From assembly GCF_009862785.1 (NCBI RefSeq), contig NZ_WWHU01000001.1, positions 434,001-498,000 of the forward strand: 64,000 nt of DNA. The letters run 5' to 3'. This stretch comes from Gordonia sp. SID5947 (GTDB taxonomy: Bacteria > Actinomycetota > Actinomycetes > Mycobacteriales > Mycobacteriaceae). The translations under genes and the position numbers were made by a program. Of the stretch, positions 28,887 to 38,935 are shown piece by piece. The notes beneath the pieces were generated by a model, which worked only from the letters and a program-made list of their open reading frames with translations, was not told where the DNA came from and ran no database searches. Position 1 is the stretch's first letter. Every line of letters begins with the position of its first letter.

Positions 28887-30083
28887 GTGAGTTCTGAGCG
28901 AGGCCGATCGTCGGATCGGCCGTTGTCGGTGGTGGTCGCCGGCGGAGGTACCGCCGGACACATCGAACCCGCGCTCGCCGTCGCGGACGCGGTGACCCGT
29001 CTGGATCCGACGGCCACGGTGACCGCGCTCGGCACCACCCGGGGTCTGGAGACCACCCTGGTGCCCGAGCGGGGCTACCCCCTGGAACTGATCCCGCCCG
29101 TCCCGCTGCCCCGGAAACCGGGCCTGGAGCTGGCCAAGACGCCGGCGCGCCTGCTTCACTCGGTCTCTGCGACTCGCTCGGTGTTGAGCTCGGTCGGCGC
29201 CGACGTGGTGGTCGGTTTCGGCGGCTATGTCGCCCTGCCGGCCTACTTCGCGGCGCAGCTGCGGGTCCGTGGCCGTCATCGGCTGCCGATCGTCATCCAC
29301 GAGGCCAATGCGAGCGCCGGGATCGCGAACAAGGTGGGCGCGCGTTTCGCCGATCGGGTGCTGGCAGCGGTGCCGGGCTCCGGGCTGGACGCCGAGGTGG
29401 TCGGCATCCCGGTGCGTGGCGTCATCACCGAGCTCGACCGTCCGGCGTTGCGCGCCAAGGCGCGCCACTACTTCGGCCTCGACGAGGACGCACCGACGTT
29501 GTTGGTTTTCGGCGGATCGCAAGGCGCGCAACGACTCAACGAGGCCGTGTCCGGCGCGGCGGGTGCGCTCGGCAAGGCAGGCATCGGTGTGCTGCACGCA
29601 TTCGGACCGAAGCACACGATCGATCCTCAGTCGCCACCCGGTGCGCCCCCGTATCGCGGGGTGGGCTACCTGAAGCGGATGGACCTCGCCTACGCGGCGG
29701 CGGATCTCGTGATGTGCCGTTCGGGCGCGATGACGGTCGCCGAGATCTCGGCCACGGGGTTGCCCGCGATCTATGTCCCGCTTCCGCACGGCAACGGCGA
29801 GCAGCGGCTCAATGCGCTCCCGGTGGTGGACGCCGGCGGTGGCATCATCGTCGACGACGCCGAGCTGACCGCGGACTGGGTGGCCCGGGAGGTGCCCGCG
29901 ATTCTCGCCGACCGGGCCGGATTGGCCGAGATGTCGGCCGCGGCCACCGGATCGGGTCATCGGGACGCCGCGGACGCGGTGGCGTCGGCGGCGCTGGAAC
30001 TGGCCGTCGAGCATCGCGCGGGCGCCGGACGGCGTCGCCTCCGTTCCGCGTTTCGGGCGCCCGGATCGGCCTCGGACCGGTGA
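28887..30083 (+). CDS. murG: Lipid II synthase MurG (GlcNAc transferase)
   Basis: Peripheral membrane GT28 enzyme (398 aa) adding GlcNAc from UDP-GlcNAc to lipid I. The N-terminal lipid-phosphate loop is [20 protein letters not shown] (~residue 15), and further motifs are [72 protein letters not shown] and [20 protein letters not shown] at 28887 with GGAG at 28873-28876 is preferred; GTG at 28851 is in frame and gives 12 more residues. A 91-base gap precedes murC. Confidence 0.94.
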   Translation: MSSERGRSSDRPLSVVVAGGGTAGHIEPALAVADAVTRLDPTATVTALGTTRGLETTLVPERGYPLELIPPVPLPRKPGLELAKTPARLLHSVSATRSVLSSVGADVVVGFGGYVALPAYFAAQLRVRGRHRLPIVIHEANASAGIANKVGARFADRVLAAVPGSGLDAEVVGIPVRGVITELDRPALRAKARHYFGLDEDAPTLLVFGGSQGAQRLNEAVSGAAGALGKAGIGVLHAFGPKHTIDPQSPPGAPPYRGVGYLKRMDLAYAAADLVMCRSGAMTVAEISATGLPAIYVPLPHGNGEQRLNALPVVDAGGGIIVDDAELTADWVAREVPAILADRAGLAEMSAAATGSGHRDAADAVASAALELAVEHRAGAGRRRLRSAFRAPGSASDR

Positions 30084-30174
30084 GAATTGACGGGTGTGAT
30101 GGCGGCGGTGACGAGATGCGTGGCTTCGGCCACGGTGATGGCGATGCCGGACGGCGGGCCGGGGAGGTGACGCG

Positions 30175-31770
30175 ATGACAGGCGAATCGGTGGATGGCCC
30201 CATCGGCGAACTCCCCGAACTCCTTCGCCGGGTGCACATGGTCGGTATCGGTGGTGCCGGGATGAGTGGACTCGCCCGCATCCTGCTCGCCCGAGGTGGT
30301 CAGGTGTCCGGATCCGATGCGAAGAACAGCCGGGGCATCCTCGCCCTTCGCACCCGCGGTGCCCGCATCCAGGTGGGGCACGATCCATCTGCCCTCGACC
30401 AGCTGCCGGGCGGACCCTCGGTGGTCGTGACCACGCATGCCGCGATCCCCAAGACGAATCCAGAGCTCGTCGCGGCGCGGTCGCGGGGCATCCCGGTACT
30501 CTTGCGTCCCCGCATCCTGGCCGATCTGATGGCCGGATACCGCACCCTGCTCGTGGCGGGCACACACGGTAAGACCTCCACCACCTCGATAGCCGTTGTC
30601 GCGCTCCAGCATTGCGGTGTGGATCCGTCGTTCGCGGTGGGCGGTGAGCTCAACGAATCGGGGACCAACGCCCATCACGGCAGCGGAGGGATCTTCGTCG
30701 CCGAGGCCGACGAGAGTGACGGGTCGCTGCTCGAATACACCCCGGACGTGGTGGTCGTCACCAACATCGAGGTCGATCATCTCGACCACTTCGGGACCCG
30801 AGAGGCGTATGTCGACGTGTTCGACGAGTTCGCCGAGCGAATCTCACCGGGCGGACATCTGATCGTGTGTCTCGACGACGAGGGTTCGGCCGCCCTCGCC
30901 GGCCGATGCGCCGATCGCCTCGCAGAGCGGGGTGTGTCCGTGTTCGGTTACGGCGCAGGTCGGTATGCCCACCTCGCGCCCGCCGCGAAACAGGTCGCCA
31001 CGATGATCTCCTGGTCGGCACGTGGATCCGGCGGGGTGGCGCGGGTACGTTTCGATGCGCCGATCGCCGATCCGTCCGTCGAGCGCACGATGTTGTTGAC
31101 CGTCCCCGGAGAGCACATGGCACTCAACGCGATCGGTGCCGTGGTCGCTTGTGTGTGCGCCGGTGGCGCGCTCGCCGGTGTCATCGACGGCGTCGAGGCG
31201 TTCGGCGGGGTTCATCGGCGGTTCGAATTCCGCGGTCGCACAGGTGATGTCGACGTGTTCGATGACTACGCTCATCACCCGACCGAGGTTCGGGCGGTGC
31301 TCACCGCGGCGCGGCTCGCGGTCGAGAGCGCGGCGACGACGGACGTGGAGACGACCGGGCCGGGCCGGGTCATCGCGGTGTTCCAGCCGCACCTGTTCTC
31401 TCGGACGCGGGATTTCGCCGAGGATTTCGCCGCCGCACTCGATCTCGCCGACCAGGTCGTCGTGGCCGACGTCTACGGTGCGCGCGAAGAGCCGATCCCG
31501 GGGATCAGCGGAGCCAGCATCGCCGACCGGGTGACCCGGCCGGTGATCTTCCAGCCCGATCTCTCCGCACTGGCGCGAACGGTGGCGTCGGTGGCCGGTC
31601 CCGGCGATCTCGTCCTGACGCTGGGCGCCGGCGACATCACCATGCAGGGACCGGAGATCCTCGAGGCGCTGCGGGACCGGGGCGCCGCCAATCACACCAA
31701 CCACGCGGTCACCGCCGTCGCCGATCCCGACGAGGCGGATCGCGCAGAGACACCGGGGTCGCAACCGTGA
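30175..31770 (+). CDS. murC: UDP-N-acetylmuramate-L-alanine ligase
   Basis: Cytoplasmic Mur ligase (531 aa) adding L-alanine to UDP-MurNAc. The N-terminus has [18 protein letters not shown], then the ATP loop [12 protein letters not shown] (~residue 126), the [26 protein letters not shown] region split between nucleotide and substrate sites, [12 protein letters not shown], and FQPHLFSRT. The C-terminal ~30 residues are an acidic extension not found in M. tuberculosis MurC. ATG at 30175; the end overlaps ftsQ by GTGA. Confidence 0.94.
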   Translation: MTGESVDGPIGELPELLRRVHMVGIGGAGMSGLARILLARGGQVSGSDAKNSRGILALRTRGARIQVGHDPSALDQLPGGPSVVVTTHAAIPKTNPELVAARSRGIPVLLRPRILADLMAGYRTLLVAGTHGKTSTTSIAVVALQHCGVDPSFAVGGELNESGTNAHHGSGGIFVAEADESDGSLLEYTPDVVVVTNIEVDHLDHFGTREAYVDVFDEFAERISPGGHLIVCLDDEGSAALAGRCADRLAERGVSVFGYGAGRYAHLAPAAKQVATMISWSARGSGGVARVRFDAPIADPSVERTMLLTVPGEHMALNAIGAVVACVCAGGALAGVIDGVEAFGGVHRRFEFRGRTGDVDVFDDYAHHPTEVRAVLTAARLAVESAATTDVETTGPGRVIAVFQPHLFSRTRDFAEDFAAALDLADQVVVADVYGAREEPIPGISGASIADRVTRPVIFQPDLSALARTVASVAGPGDLVLTLGAGDITMQGPEILEALRDRGAANHTNHAVTAVADPDEADRAETPGSQP

Positions 31771-32474
31771 GTCCGCGGGTACGGGGGACATCCCGTCGTG
31801 CCCGGCTCCTGCTGGGCACGGTCCTGGTGATCGTGGTGGTGGTCGGCCTCGGCCTGATCGCCTACTTCACCCCACTGATGTCGGTCCGGTCCACCGACGT
31901 TCACGACAACCGGGCGGTACCGACAGACCAGATCGTCGGTGCGGCCAGGGTGCCCGACGGGACGCCCCTCCTGCAGGTCGACACGCACGCCGTGGCCCAG
32001 CGGATCGCGGCCATCCCTTCGGTCGAATCGGTTCGTGTGCAGCGCAGCTATCCATCGTCGCTGACGATCACCGTCGTCGAGCGGGAACCGGTCGTGAAGG
32101 TGACCGATGGGCAGAAGGTGCACGTGCTCGATCACTCCGGTGTCGGTTATCTGACCTTCGACACCACGACCGGCGTGCCACCGGAGATGAACCGCCTGCC
32201 GGAGTTCTCGACACCCAATCCGGGACCCGGCGACCCCACCACGACCGCCGCGCTCGCGGCTGTCTCGGGCCTGCCGGAACCGATCGGACGGCAGATCGTC
32301 AGGGTGGCCGCCTCGTCGCCGGTCGACATCGAGTTCACCCTGAAGGGAAACAAGACCGTCGTCTGGGGAGACAGTGGCCGAGGGGCGGAGAAGGCGCGAA
32401 CCCTCGATGCGCTGCTGACACGTCCGGCGTCGATGTACAACGTGTCGAGTCCGGAGTTTCCGTCCTACAAGTGA
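31767..32474 (+). CDS. ftsQ: Cell division protein FtsQ
   Basis: Bitopic divisome protein, 235 aa: short basic cytoplasmic tail, one helix ([21 protein letters not shown], ~residues 14-34), then a POTRA domain ([21 protein letters not shown] ... [45 protein letters not shown]) and the FtsQ beta domain. It is shorter than the 314 aa M. tuberculosis protein because the disordered N-terminal extension is missing. GTG start overlaps the murC stop. A 217-base gap with an AT-rich promoter island separates it from ftsZ. Confidence 0.92.
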   Translation: MSPRVRGTSRRARLLLGTVLVIVVVVGLGLIAYFTPLMSVRSTDVHDNRAVPTDQIVGAARVPDGTPLLQVDTHAVAQRIAAIPSVESVRVQRSYPSSLTITVVEREPVVKVTDGQKVHVLDHSGVGYLTFDTTTGVPPEMNRLPEFSTPNPGPGDPTTTAALAAVSGLPEPIGRQIVRVAASSPVDIEFTLKGNKTVVWGDSGRGAEKARTLDALLTRPASMYNVSSPEFPSYK

Positions 32475-32627
32475 CGGCGCGACGTTCGTGACCGCAGTAC
32501 GTCGTCGGTTCCATGGCGGGCAGGAACGTGACATCCACGAAAAATGCGGTCCAACTTCGCGACACGCCGCACGCTTGCTGGTGACCGCGCCATCGGGTGC
32601 CTAACGTCATCCCCATCATCCATCTAC

Positions 32628-32661
32628 TTGACATAACTCTAAATCTATGGTTCAGGTTTAG
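32628..32661 (+). promoter_or_regulatory. AT-rich ftsZ promoter region
   Basis: A perfect -35 TTGACA at 32628-32633 begins an AT-rich stretch, TAACTCTAAATCTATGG, in a high-GC chromosome. A TATGGT at 32647-32652 gives a short spacer (13 bases), so the exact -10 is uncertain. CTAAA (32639-32643) and TTTAG (32657-32661) form an inverted repeat that could bind a regulator. The island gives ftsZ its own promoter independent of the mur operon. The rest of the 32475-32691 gap shows no gene. Confidence 0.55.
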
Positions 32662-32691
32662 GGTTTCGGATCGAACGAGGAAGGCGGGCAC

Positions 32692-33864
32692 ATGACGCCA
32701 CCGCACAACTACCTGGCCGTGATCAAGGTCGTCGGCATCGGCGGCGGCGGTGTCAATGCCGTCAACCGAATGATCGAACAGGGTCTGAAAGGTGTTGAGT
32801 TCATTGCGATCAACACCGATGCTCAGGCCCTGTTGATGAGTGACGCCGACGTCAAACTCGACGTCGGCCGGGACTCGACCCGTGGACTCGGCGCCGGTGC
32901 CGACCCCGAGGTCGGGCGGCGCGCGGCCGAGGATGCCCGCGACGAGATCGAGGAACTCCTCAAGGGCGCCGACATGGTGTTCGTGACCGCCGGTGAGGGC
33001 GGCGGAACCGGGACCGGGGGAGCGCCCGTCGTCGCGTCGATCGCACGCAAGCTCGGTGCGCTGACCGTGGGCGTCGTCACGCGACCGTTCTCCTTCGAGG
33101 GCAAGCGTCGCGGTGGTCAGGCGGAGGCCGGTATCACCGCGCTCCGCGAATCCTGCGACACGCTCATCGTCATCCCGAACGACCGTCTCCTGCAGCTCGG
33201 AGATGCACAGGTCAGTCTCATGGATGCGTTCCGCAGCGCGGACGAGGTGCTGCTCAACGGTGTTCAGGGCATCACCGACCTGATCACCACTCCCGGACTC
33301 ATCAATGTCGACTTCGCCGACGTCAAGGGCGTGATGAGTGACGCGGGAAGTGCGCTGATGGGCATCGGGTCGTCGCGCGGAGAGGAACGCGCGAAGAAGG
33401 CTGCCGAGGCGGCGATCAACTCACCGCTCCTCGAGGCGTCGATGGAAGGTGCTCGCGGCGTGCTCATCTCGATCGCGGGCGGTAGCGATCTCGGTCTGTT
33501 CGAGATCCACAACGCCGCGACCCAGGTGCAGGAGGCCGCGCATGAGGACGCCAACATCATCTTCGGCACCGTGATCGACGACAATCTCGGCGACGAGGTC
33601 CGAGTGACTGTCATCGCGGCCGGATTCGACAGTGGCGCACCACGTAAGCGGACCGAGATCCCGGCGGCCGCGGCGGGCAAATCGGCCGTCAGTTCCGGAC
33701 AGGCGGGCGCGGTCGCGGCCAACTCGCCCGACAACGACCCGCTGTTCGGCAAGATGCCTGCCGGAGCCGGCGACCCGTTCGTCGAGGCGCAGGAGCGACC
33801 GCGGCGCAACAACGTCACCCTCGACGACGACGACGTCGATGTGCCGTCGTTCATGAAGCGCTGA
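32692..33864 (+). CDS. ftsZ: Cell division GTPase FtsZ
   Basis: Tubulin homologue (390 aa) that forms the Z ring. The N-terminus is [17 protein letters not shown], the GTP tubulin-signature loop is [13 protein letters not shown] (~residues 101-113), and the T7 loop [20 protein letters not shown] carries the catalytic Asp. A disordered linker rich in Ala/Gly/Pro follows residue ~315, and the conserved C-terminal peptide [13 protein letters not shown] binds SepF and FtsW in actinobacteria. ATG at 32692 is preceded by GAGGAAGG. It has its own promoter and lies upstream of pgeF. Confidence 0.97.
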   Translation: MTPPHNYLAVIKVVGIGGGGVNAVNRMIEQGLKGVEFIAINTDAQALLMSDADVKLDVGRDSTRGLGAGADPEVGRRAAEDARDEIEELLKGADMVFVTAGEGGGTGTGGAPVVASIARKLGALTVGVVTRPFSFEGKRRGGQAEAGITALRESCDTLIVIPNDRLLQLGDAQVSLMDAFRSADEVLLNGVQGITDLITTPGLINVDFADVKGVMSDAGSALMGIGSSRGEERAKKAAEAAINSPLLEASMEGARGVLISIAGGSDLGLFEIHNAATQVQEAAHEDANIIFGTVIDDNLGDEVRVTVIAAGFDSGAPRKRTEIPAAAAGKSAVSSGQAGAVAANSPDNDPLFGKMPAGAGDPFVEAQERPRRNNVTLDDDDVDVPSFMKR

Positions 33865-33872
33865 GCTCGCCC

Positions 33873-34601
33873 ATGCGGGTTCGCCGCGTGGTCACCAGCC
33901 GATCCGGTGGCGTCTCGGTGGCGCCCTATGACTCGTTCAATCTGGGCGATCATGTCGGTGATGACCCGAAAGCTGTCGCCGAGAACCGGTCTCGGCTCGC
34001 CGGACAGATCGGGCTGCCACCGGGGCGGGTCGTCTGGATGGAACAGATCCACAGCCGCAACGTCACGGTGGTCACCGGCCCGGTGGACGAGGCGGTGCCG
34101 GCGACCGACGCTCTGGTCACCACCGAGACCGACCTGGCGCTGGCGGTGCTCTCCGCGGATTGTGTCCCCGTATTGCTCTCCGACGACGAGGCCGGCGTGA
34201 TCGCCGGCGTGCACGCCGGTCGCGTCGGCGCACGCATCGGGATCGTTCCGGCCACGCTGCGCGCGATGATCGAACTCGGTGCCCGGCCGGAGCGGATCGG
34301 CGTCCTGCTCGGCCCAGCGGCCGGCGGGGCAGAGTACGAGGTTCCGCCGCACATGCAGCGCGACGTCGAAGAGCATCTGCCCGGCAGCGCCTGCGTGACC
34401 GCCAAGGGCACAACCGGACTCGACCTCCGCGCAGGGTTGCGCCGTCAGCTTCTCGCCGCCGGTGTCGGTGCGGTGGCCGCCGATCCGCGGAGCACCATCG
34501 ACGACCCCGAACTGTTCAGCCATCGGAGGCAGGCGCCCACCGGCCGACTCGCGTCGGTGATCTGGATGGACTCCCGGTCCGCCAGGGGAGCCGATGCCTG
34601 A
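33873..34601 (+). CDS. pgeF: Laccase-domain protein PgeF/YfiH (Rv2149c-like)
   Basis: 242 aa cytoplasmic copper/zinc-type protein of the polyphenol oxidase (YlmD/YfiH) family. The metal-binding motif residues are visible in EQIHSRNVTVV (His), LSADCVPVLL (Cys) and AGVHAGRVGAR (His). Members of this family have been assigned as purine nucleoside phosphorylase-like in some bacteria and as PgeF, which removes misincorporated L-Ser from UDP-MurNAc peptides in E. coli. Location in the dcw cluster fits a peptidoglycan-editing role. ATG at 33873 starts 9 bases after ftsZ; it overlaps yggS by 8 bases. Confidence 0.88.
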   Translation: MRVRRVVTSRSGGVSVAPYDSFNLGDHVGDDPKAVAENRSRLAGQIGLPPGRVVWMEQIHSRNVTVVTGPVDEAVPATDALVTTETDLALAVLSADCVPVLLSDDEAGVIAGVHAGRVGARIGIVPATLRAMIELGARPERIGVLLGPAAGGAEYEVPPHMQRDVEEHLPGSACVTAKGTTGLDLRAGLRRQLLAAGVGAVAADPRSTIDDPELFSHRRQAPTGRLASVIWMDSRSARGADA

Positions 34602-35345
34602 CGAGCCGGTCGACGCGCGGACACACGAACTGGCCGAACGATATTCGGCCGCGCGTGGTCGTCTCGACGCTGCGGTCGCCGCGGCCGGGCGCGCCCCCGG
34701 TGACGTCGAGCTGATGGTGGTGACCAAGTACTTCCCAGCCGACGACGTGCGTCGGCTGCTCGGACTGGGTGTGCGGTGCTTCGGTGAGTCGCGAGAACCG
34801 GAGGCGAGTCGTAAGCTCGCCGAGCTCGCCGCCGCCGACTCGGCCGGCCCCCGCCCGACGCGGTGTTCGACATGATCGGTTCCGTTCAGTCCAAGAAGGC
34901 GAAAAGCATTGCCACGTGGGCCCGTACGGTTCATTCCGTCGATCGGGACAAGGTGGTCGACGCGCTCTCCGGCGGTGCCCGATCAGCACTCGACTCAGGC
35001 GACCGGCAGCAGCCGCTGCGCATCCTGCTGCAGGTGAGTCTCGATGGTGATCCGCATCGGGGAGGGGCGCTCGTCGACGATCTGCCGCAGCTCGCCGAGC
35101 GTGTTCGTGCCGCACCCGGCCTGCTGCTGGCCGGCCTCATGGTGATCGCGCCGCTCGAGGGGCCGGCGGATCGCTGGATGGCGCGCGCGGCGGAGATACG
35201 CGAGGGGTTTGTCGCCGATCATCCGGACGCCGGTGCACTCTCCGCCGGCATGTCGGGCGACCTGGAATCCGCGGTGGCGCACGGTTCGACATGCGTGCGT
35301 GTCGGTACCGCGATCATGGGGCCGAGGCGGTTAGTCTCTCAGTAA
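34594..35345 (+). CDS. yggS: YggS-family PLP-binding protein, frameshifted as sequenced
   Basis: PLP homeostasis protein. The first frame has RYSAARGRLDAAVAAAGR and the PLP-lysine block VMVVTKYFPADDVRRL (seen as MVVTKYFPADDV); it stops early after AAADSAGPRPTRCST. The second frame continues with FDMIGSVQSKKAKSIATWARTVHSVD, LLQVSLDGD, GLLLAGLMVIAPL and CVRVGTAIMGPR. Adding one C to the C5 run at 34848-34852 (or the CCC at 34854-34856) joins both as a 250-residue protein of normal length. I infer a homopolymer error. The order ftsZ-pgeF-yggS-sepF is standard in actinobacteria. Confidence 0.85.
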
Positions 35346-35440
35346 TCACATTGGTCACATGAGAACCAACGAGCACACAGATCGACAACTGCACCACCCA
35401 CTGCTTTCCCCGGCAGCGTTGGACGACAGAGAGGCCAGCT

Positions 35441-36174
35441 ATGACCACGATGCAGAAGTTCAAAGCATATTTCGGCATGGTGCCTCCAGGTGAGTACGAG
35501 GACGACTATCTGGAGGAACCGGGTGGCCCGATGCGTGGTGGGCGCGGCTATCGCGACGACTACTACGGCGAGCCCGGCTTCCGGGAGCCTGCCTTCCGGG
35601 AAGGGCCGCGCGACCCGGACTTCGCCTACGTCGATGATCGTCGGTTCCCGCCGGAGTTCGACCAGCAAGGCTTCGGGGTAGCGCGTACGACATGAATTCC
35701 TACGACGGTGGTGGATATGAGCCGGTGCCCGAGTACGCCTACGCCGGTGGTCGTCACGCCGGCGATCCGGTCGAACGGATGCGTCCTCAGCGTCTCGAAC
35801 CGTTGCAGCGTTCGAACATGCGGGCGGCGGGTGTGCCGCGCGCGCCGATGAACAACGACGAGCGTGAACTCGAGCGGGTGTTCGCCGACGGTCCGCTCCA
35901 GAAGATCACCACCCTCCGGCCCTCCGACTACGGTGAGGCGCGCACCATCGGTGAGCGCTTTCGCGACGGAAATCCGGTCATCATGGATCTCGTCGACATG
36001 AGCAACGACGATGCGAAGCGACTCGTCGACTTCGCGGCGGGCCTGGCGTTCGCATTGCGCGGCTCGTTCGACAAGGTCGCGACGAAGGTGTTCCTCCTGT
36101 CGCCTGCCGACGTCGACGTCTCGCCCGAGGACCGGCGCAAGATCGCCGAGACCGGGTTCTACAACCACAGCTGA
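35441..36174 (+). CDS. sepF: Cell division protein SepF, frameshifted as sequenced
   Basis: Membrane-binding FtsZ anchor, essential in actinobacteria. The N-terminal part ([19 protein letters not shown], amphipathic membrane-targeting helix, then an acidic Tyr/Gly-rich linker) is in one frame and stops at 35695. The FtsZ-binding core ([58 protein letters not shown]) is in the next frame from ~35690. One extra G in the GGGG run at 35675-35678 joins them as a 244-residue protein, close to the 241 aa M. tuberculosis SepF. I infer a sequence error. The start has AGAGAGG upstream. Confidence 0.9.
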
Positions 36175-36290
36175 ACTCTCTTCGGGCAACGGCCCTCGCT
36201 GCGTCATGGGGATGCGGGGAGGTCCGTTGTCGTGTCCGGCGTCGCGAGCGGGCCGCTCGAGCGGCGGTGGGACATATCAGGCAACCTGGT

Positions 36291-36614
36291 GTGGTGACGA
36301 TTCTGCTCCAGGTCCTCTATTACCTGCTGTTCATCTATTGGCTGCTCCTGCTTGCGCGACTTGTCGTCGAACTGGTGCGGACCTTCGCGCGTGAGTGGCG
36401 GCCCACGGGCTTCGCGGTGGTCATCATCGAGATCGTGTTCACCACGACGGATCCGCCGATCCGGGCATTGCGGAAGATTCTCCCGCCGATCCCGTTGGGG
36501 CCGGTGCGTCTTGACCTCTCGCTCATGATCGTCATGATCGTGGTGCTGATCGCCATGCAGATCGTCAGTTCACTCAGCCGGAGCTCGGCAGCCGCATTGG
36601 CGGGGCTGGCCTGA
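36291..36614 (+). CDS. YggT-family membrane protein (Rv2146c-like)
   Basis: 107 aa with two membrane helices: LLQVLYYLLFIYWLLLLARLVV at the N-terminus and LSLMIVMIVVLIAMQIVSS near the C-terminus, joined by RTFAREWRPTGFAVVIIEIVFTTTDPPIRALRKILPP, which is the family signature region. GTG at 36291 (or 36294) matches the mycobacterial start; upstream codons are not conserved. Lies between sepF and wag31 as in all Mycobacteriales. The molecular function is not established, though YggT proteins often neighbour division genes. Confidence 0.87.
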   Translation: MVTILLQVLYYLLFIYWLLLLARLVVELVRTFAREWRPTGFAVVIIEIVFTTTDPPIRALRKILPPIPLGPVRLDLSLMIVMIVVLIAMQIVSSLSRSSAAALAGLA

Positions 36615-36779
36615 CCTGGGTGGTTTGCTGTGGTGAACTACGACCCCATCGCGGCGGGTGGAACCTGGTCGGTGACTGCACACCGTGGGTGGTTTACGGT
36701 TGGATGTCATCATCGAGTGACCGTTTCGTTGCAAGAGCGCATCGATCTCGTGCTACGAACGGTTCTCGTGTGACAGGAT

Positions 36780-36811
36780 TTGACGCCAGTTACCAATTGG
36801 ACTGGTATGAA
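36780..36811 (+). promoter_or_regulatory. wag31: Probable wag31 promoter
   Basis: TTGACG at 36780-36785 is followed after 17 bases by TGGTAT (36803-36808), or after 20 bases by TATGAA (36806-36811). The 36615-36936 gap is unusually AT-rich (AATAAACAGTGACAG and similar) and otherwise has no gene, so wag31 probably has a strong promoter of its own with a ~120-base leader. Confidence 0.5.
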
Positions 36812-36936
36812 TAAACAGTGACAGCCTGTAGCAAATACTGTGCAGACTGGGTGTGCTGGCCAACTGAACAGAGCTAGATCCCGACCACATCTCGACTGAC
36901 AAAGATGATCTCGACCGACAAATGAGGGGAACCGAC

Positions 36937-37779
36937 ATGCGGCTGACTCCAGCTGATGTGCACAACGTCGCGTTCAGCAAACCGCCTATCGGTAAACGCG
37001 GCTACAACGAGGATGAAGTCGATCAGTTCCTCGACTTTGTCGAGGCCGAACTGGCCCGCCTCATCGAGGAGAACGGCGACCTGAAGCAGCGGGTCGAAGA
37101 GCTCGAAGGCGATCTGGCAGATGCTCGTTCGTCGGCTCCCGCCGCCGGAGCCGCGACGAGTGGGTCGTCGGCACCGTCCGCGGAAGAGCGCACGCAGGTC
37201 TTCTCCGCGGCGCCCGAGCAGCAGGCACCACAGCAGAGCGCAGCGCCCACGCCCGAGTTCGGCGAGGACGACGCGAATGTCCGTGCGGCCCGTGTGCTCG
37301 CGCTCGCCCAGGACACCGCTGACCGTCTGACATCGACCTCGCGGCAAGAAGCCGATTCGCTGGTCACCGATGCTCGCTCGCGTGCCGACGCGATGGTGTC
37401 GGAAGCGCAGGCCAAGGCCGACGGTCTGCTCACCGACGCGCGTCAGCGTTCGGAGGCCATCCTCGCCGATGCTCAGACACGTTCGGAGGCGCAGGTCCGC
37501 CAGGCGCAGGAACGCGCCGACGCGCTGCAGAGCGATGCAGAGCGCAAGCACAGCGAGATCATGGGCACCATCAACCAGCAGCGGACCGTGCTCGAGGGCC
37601 GGATCGAGCAGTTGAAGGTCTATGAGCGCGAATATCGGACCCGACTCAAGACATATCTGGAATCCCAGCTCGAGGAGTTGCAGCAGCGTGGCAGTGCGGC
37701 CCCCGTCGAGGGTGGGCGTGCCGACTCCTTCTCATCGGATCCGGGTAACGGCGGTTTCACCAGTTACTCACCGAGTTAG
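36937..37779 (+). CDS. wag31: DivIVA-domain polar growth protein Wag31
   Basis: 280 aa scaffold that marks the cell pole and directs tip growth. The N-terminal DivIVA lipid-binding domain is nearly identical to M. tuberculosis ([20 protein letters not shown] ... [20 protein letters not shown]). A variable Ala/Pro/Gln linker (~residues 70-115) precedes a long coiled coil ([20 protein letters not shown] to [20 protein letters not shown]). The linker contains several Thr/Ser but no certain PknA site. ATG at 36937 follows GAGGGGA at 36924-36930. Confidence 0.96.
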   Translation: MRLTPADVHNVAFSKPPIGKRGYNEDEVDQFLDFVEAELARLIEENGDLKQRVEELEGDLADARSSAPAAGAATSGSSAPSAEERTQVFSAAPEQQAPQQSAAPTPEFGEDDANVRAARVLALAQDTADRLTSTSRQEADSLVTDARSRADAMVSEAQAKADGLLTDARQRSEAILADAQTRSEAQVRQAQERADALQSDAERKHSEIMGTINQQRTVLEGRIEQLKVYEREYRTRLKTYLESQLEELQQRGSAAPVEGGRADSFSSDPGNGGFTSYSPS

Positions 37780-37803
37780 TCGGCGAGCAGCAGGGAGTAG
37801 TTC

Positions 37804-38604
37804 GTGCTGACGCTGGCCTTGGCGGCGACGCTGGTCGGGTTCGTACTGCTGGTGCTCGGCCTGATCACCGGTACCGTATGGCTCGCCATCGCGTGCATCG
37901 TCGTGTGTTTGATAGGTCTCGGGTTGCTGATCGCCGACATCGTCGGTTCGGGTCGGCGTGCCGAGGAGCCGTCGCTCACCGATTTCGTTGCGGCCGATGA
38001 CGATTCCTTGTCCGACGAGCAGAAGTCCGACGAGGAGAACACCGGCGGCGGACGCCATGAAGGAATGTCGGCCGCCCCGCCGACGTCGCGCGAATCCCGA
38101 GGCGATGGTGGGCTCGACTCGCCTCACCGTGAGGGCCCTGGGGGCGCGCCCGGTGCGTCGTCCTTCGGTGCCGCAGATGCACGGCCGGCGCCGCGACCAT
38201 CCGCACCGCGTCAGGCGGATCCCGCGTCTCATACGGGGCGCGAGAGCGTCGGCCGCGAAGGAACGTACGACGACTACCTGCGGTCGGTGGGCGGTTACGG
38301 CACCGAACCCGGCGGCGTGCCGGGCGCGCCGGGGCAATCACCTCCCACCCCACGCGGGCCGGGATCGCACGAGCGGCAGTTCCCCCCTCCGGGGCGGGGC
38401 GCGCCCGGAAGCCACGCAACCCCGGACGAACCCGTCACCGAATCCTTTCCGCCGCAGCAGCGCGGACCTTCGCAGGCCGGTCCACAGCAGCGGCAACCGG
38501 GCCGGGGCTCGGATGCCGGAGATCGTGGGCCACAGGACCCGCGCGAATCGCGCACTCAGAAGTTCGATCCACTGGACCCGAACTGGCGACCGCCGCCGGA
38601 ATGA
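37804..38604 (+). CDS. Membrane protein with long disordered tail (Rv2144c position)
   Basis: 266 aa. Two adjacent helices (TLALAATLVGFVLLVLGLITG and AIACIVVCLIGLGLLIADIV) occupy residues ~3-45. The remaining ~220 residues are hydrophilic and low-complexity, rich in Pro, Gly, Arg, Ser and Glu, and probably cytoplasmic and disordered, with a repeated RGPGSHER/RGAPGSHA flavour. Rv2144c, downstream of wag31 in M. tuberculosis, is a short membrane protein, so only the N-terminal part is comparable. GTG start 24 bases after wag31. Function unknown. Confidence 0.75.
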   Translation: MLTLALAATLVGFVLLVLGLITGTVWLAIACIVVCLIGLGLLIADIVGSGRRAEEPSLTDFVAADDDSLSDEQKSDEENTGGGRHEGMSAAPPTSRESRGDGGLDSPHREGPGGAPGASSFGAADARPAPRPSAPRQADPASHTGRESVGREGTYDDYLRSVGGYGTEPGGVPGAPGQSPPTPRGPGSHERQFPPPGRGAPGSHATPDEPVTESFPPQQRGPSQAGPQQRQPGRGSDAGDRGPQDPRESRTQKFDPLDPNWRPPPE

Positions 38605-38662
38605 CCTGGGCTCCTCCCGGGCCGTGGTCAGCGTCGATTGGTCTGGACCCCGCTGCCGCGGC

Positions 38663-38668
38663 TACACT
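38663..38668 (+). promoter_or_regulatory. -10 element of the ileS leader
   Basis: TACACT is a good actinobacterial -10 hexamer. The nearest -35-like sequences (TTGGTC 38638-38643, spacer 19; TGGTCT 38639-38644, spacer 18) are weak. It lies directly upstream of the T-box leader. Confidence 0.4.
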
Positions 38669-38674
38669 CGATGT

Positions 38675-38930
38675 GCGTTGATCCGGCAATCACCGGGGAG
38701 CACCCGGAAGAACAGGGCGTCATGTCGGCACCCTCGGTAGACCCGGGCGGGAACGGCCCGATACAGCCGTGGGTTCGCGGTGTTTCCGCGGACCGGTGAG
38801 AGGCGTCGAGAGTTCGATCAGGACCGACGGCGCAAGCGGGGTGGTACCGCGCGGATCGGGTGGTCGTCGACGACCTGACATGCGTCCCCGTGCCAAGAGC
38901 AGTCATACACATGCCAGGCACGAGGAGACC
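38675..38930 (+). ncRNA. T-box leader of ileS (tRNA-Ile sensing)
   Basis: The hallmark T-box AAGCGGGGTGGTACCGCG is at 38835-38852. Upstream, a short Stem I region contains a candidate isoleucine specifier ATC at 38689-38691 (within GGCAATCACCGG). Actinobacterial ileS T-boxes have an ultrashort Stem I and act on translation: the sequence after the T-box (38853-38930) would fold to hide the GAGGAG at 38922-38927 unless uncharged tRNA-Ile stabilises the antisequestrator. No T-run terminator is visible, which supports translational control. Confidence 0.9.
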
Positions 38931-38935
38931 GACCG

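Noticed and set aside
27639..30281. An 880-codon minus-strand open frame across ftsW and murG
   Set aside because: Same reason: antisense shadow of conserved membrane and glycosyltransferase genes.
35692..36174. A separate small gene downstream of a truncated sepF
   Set aside because: The two pieces together match the full SepF order (membrane helix, linker, FtsZ-binding core) and one G restores the frame.
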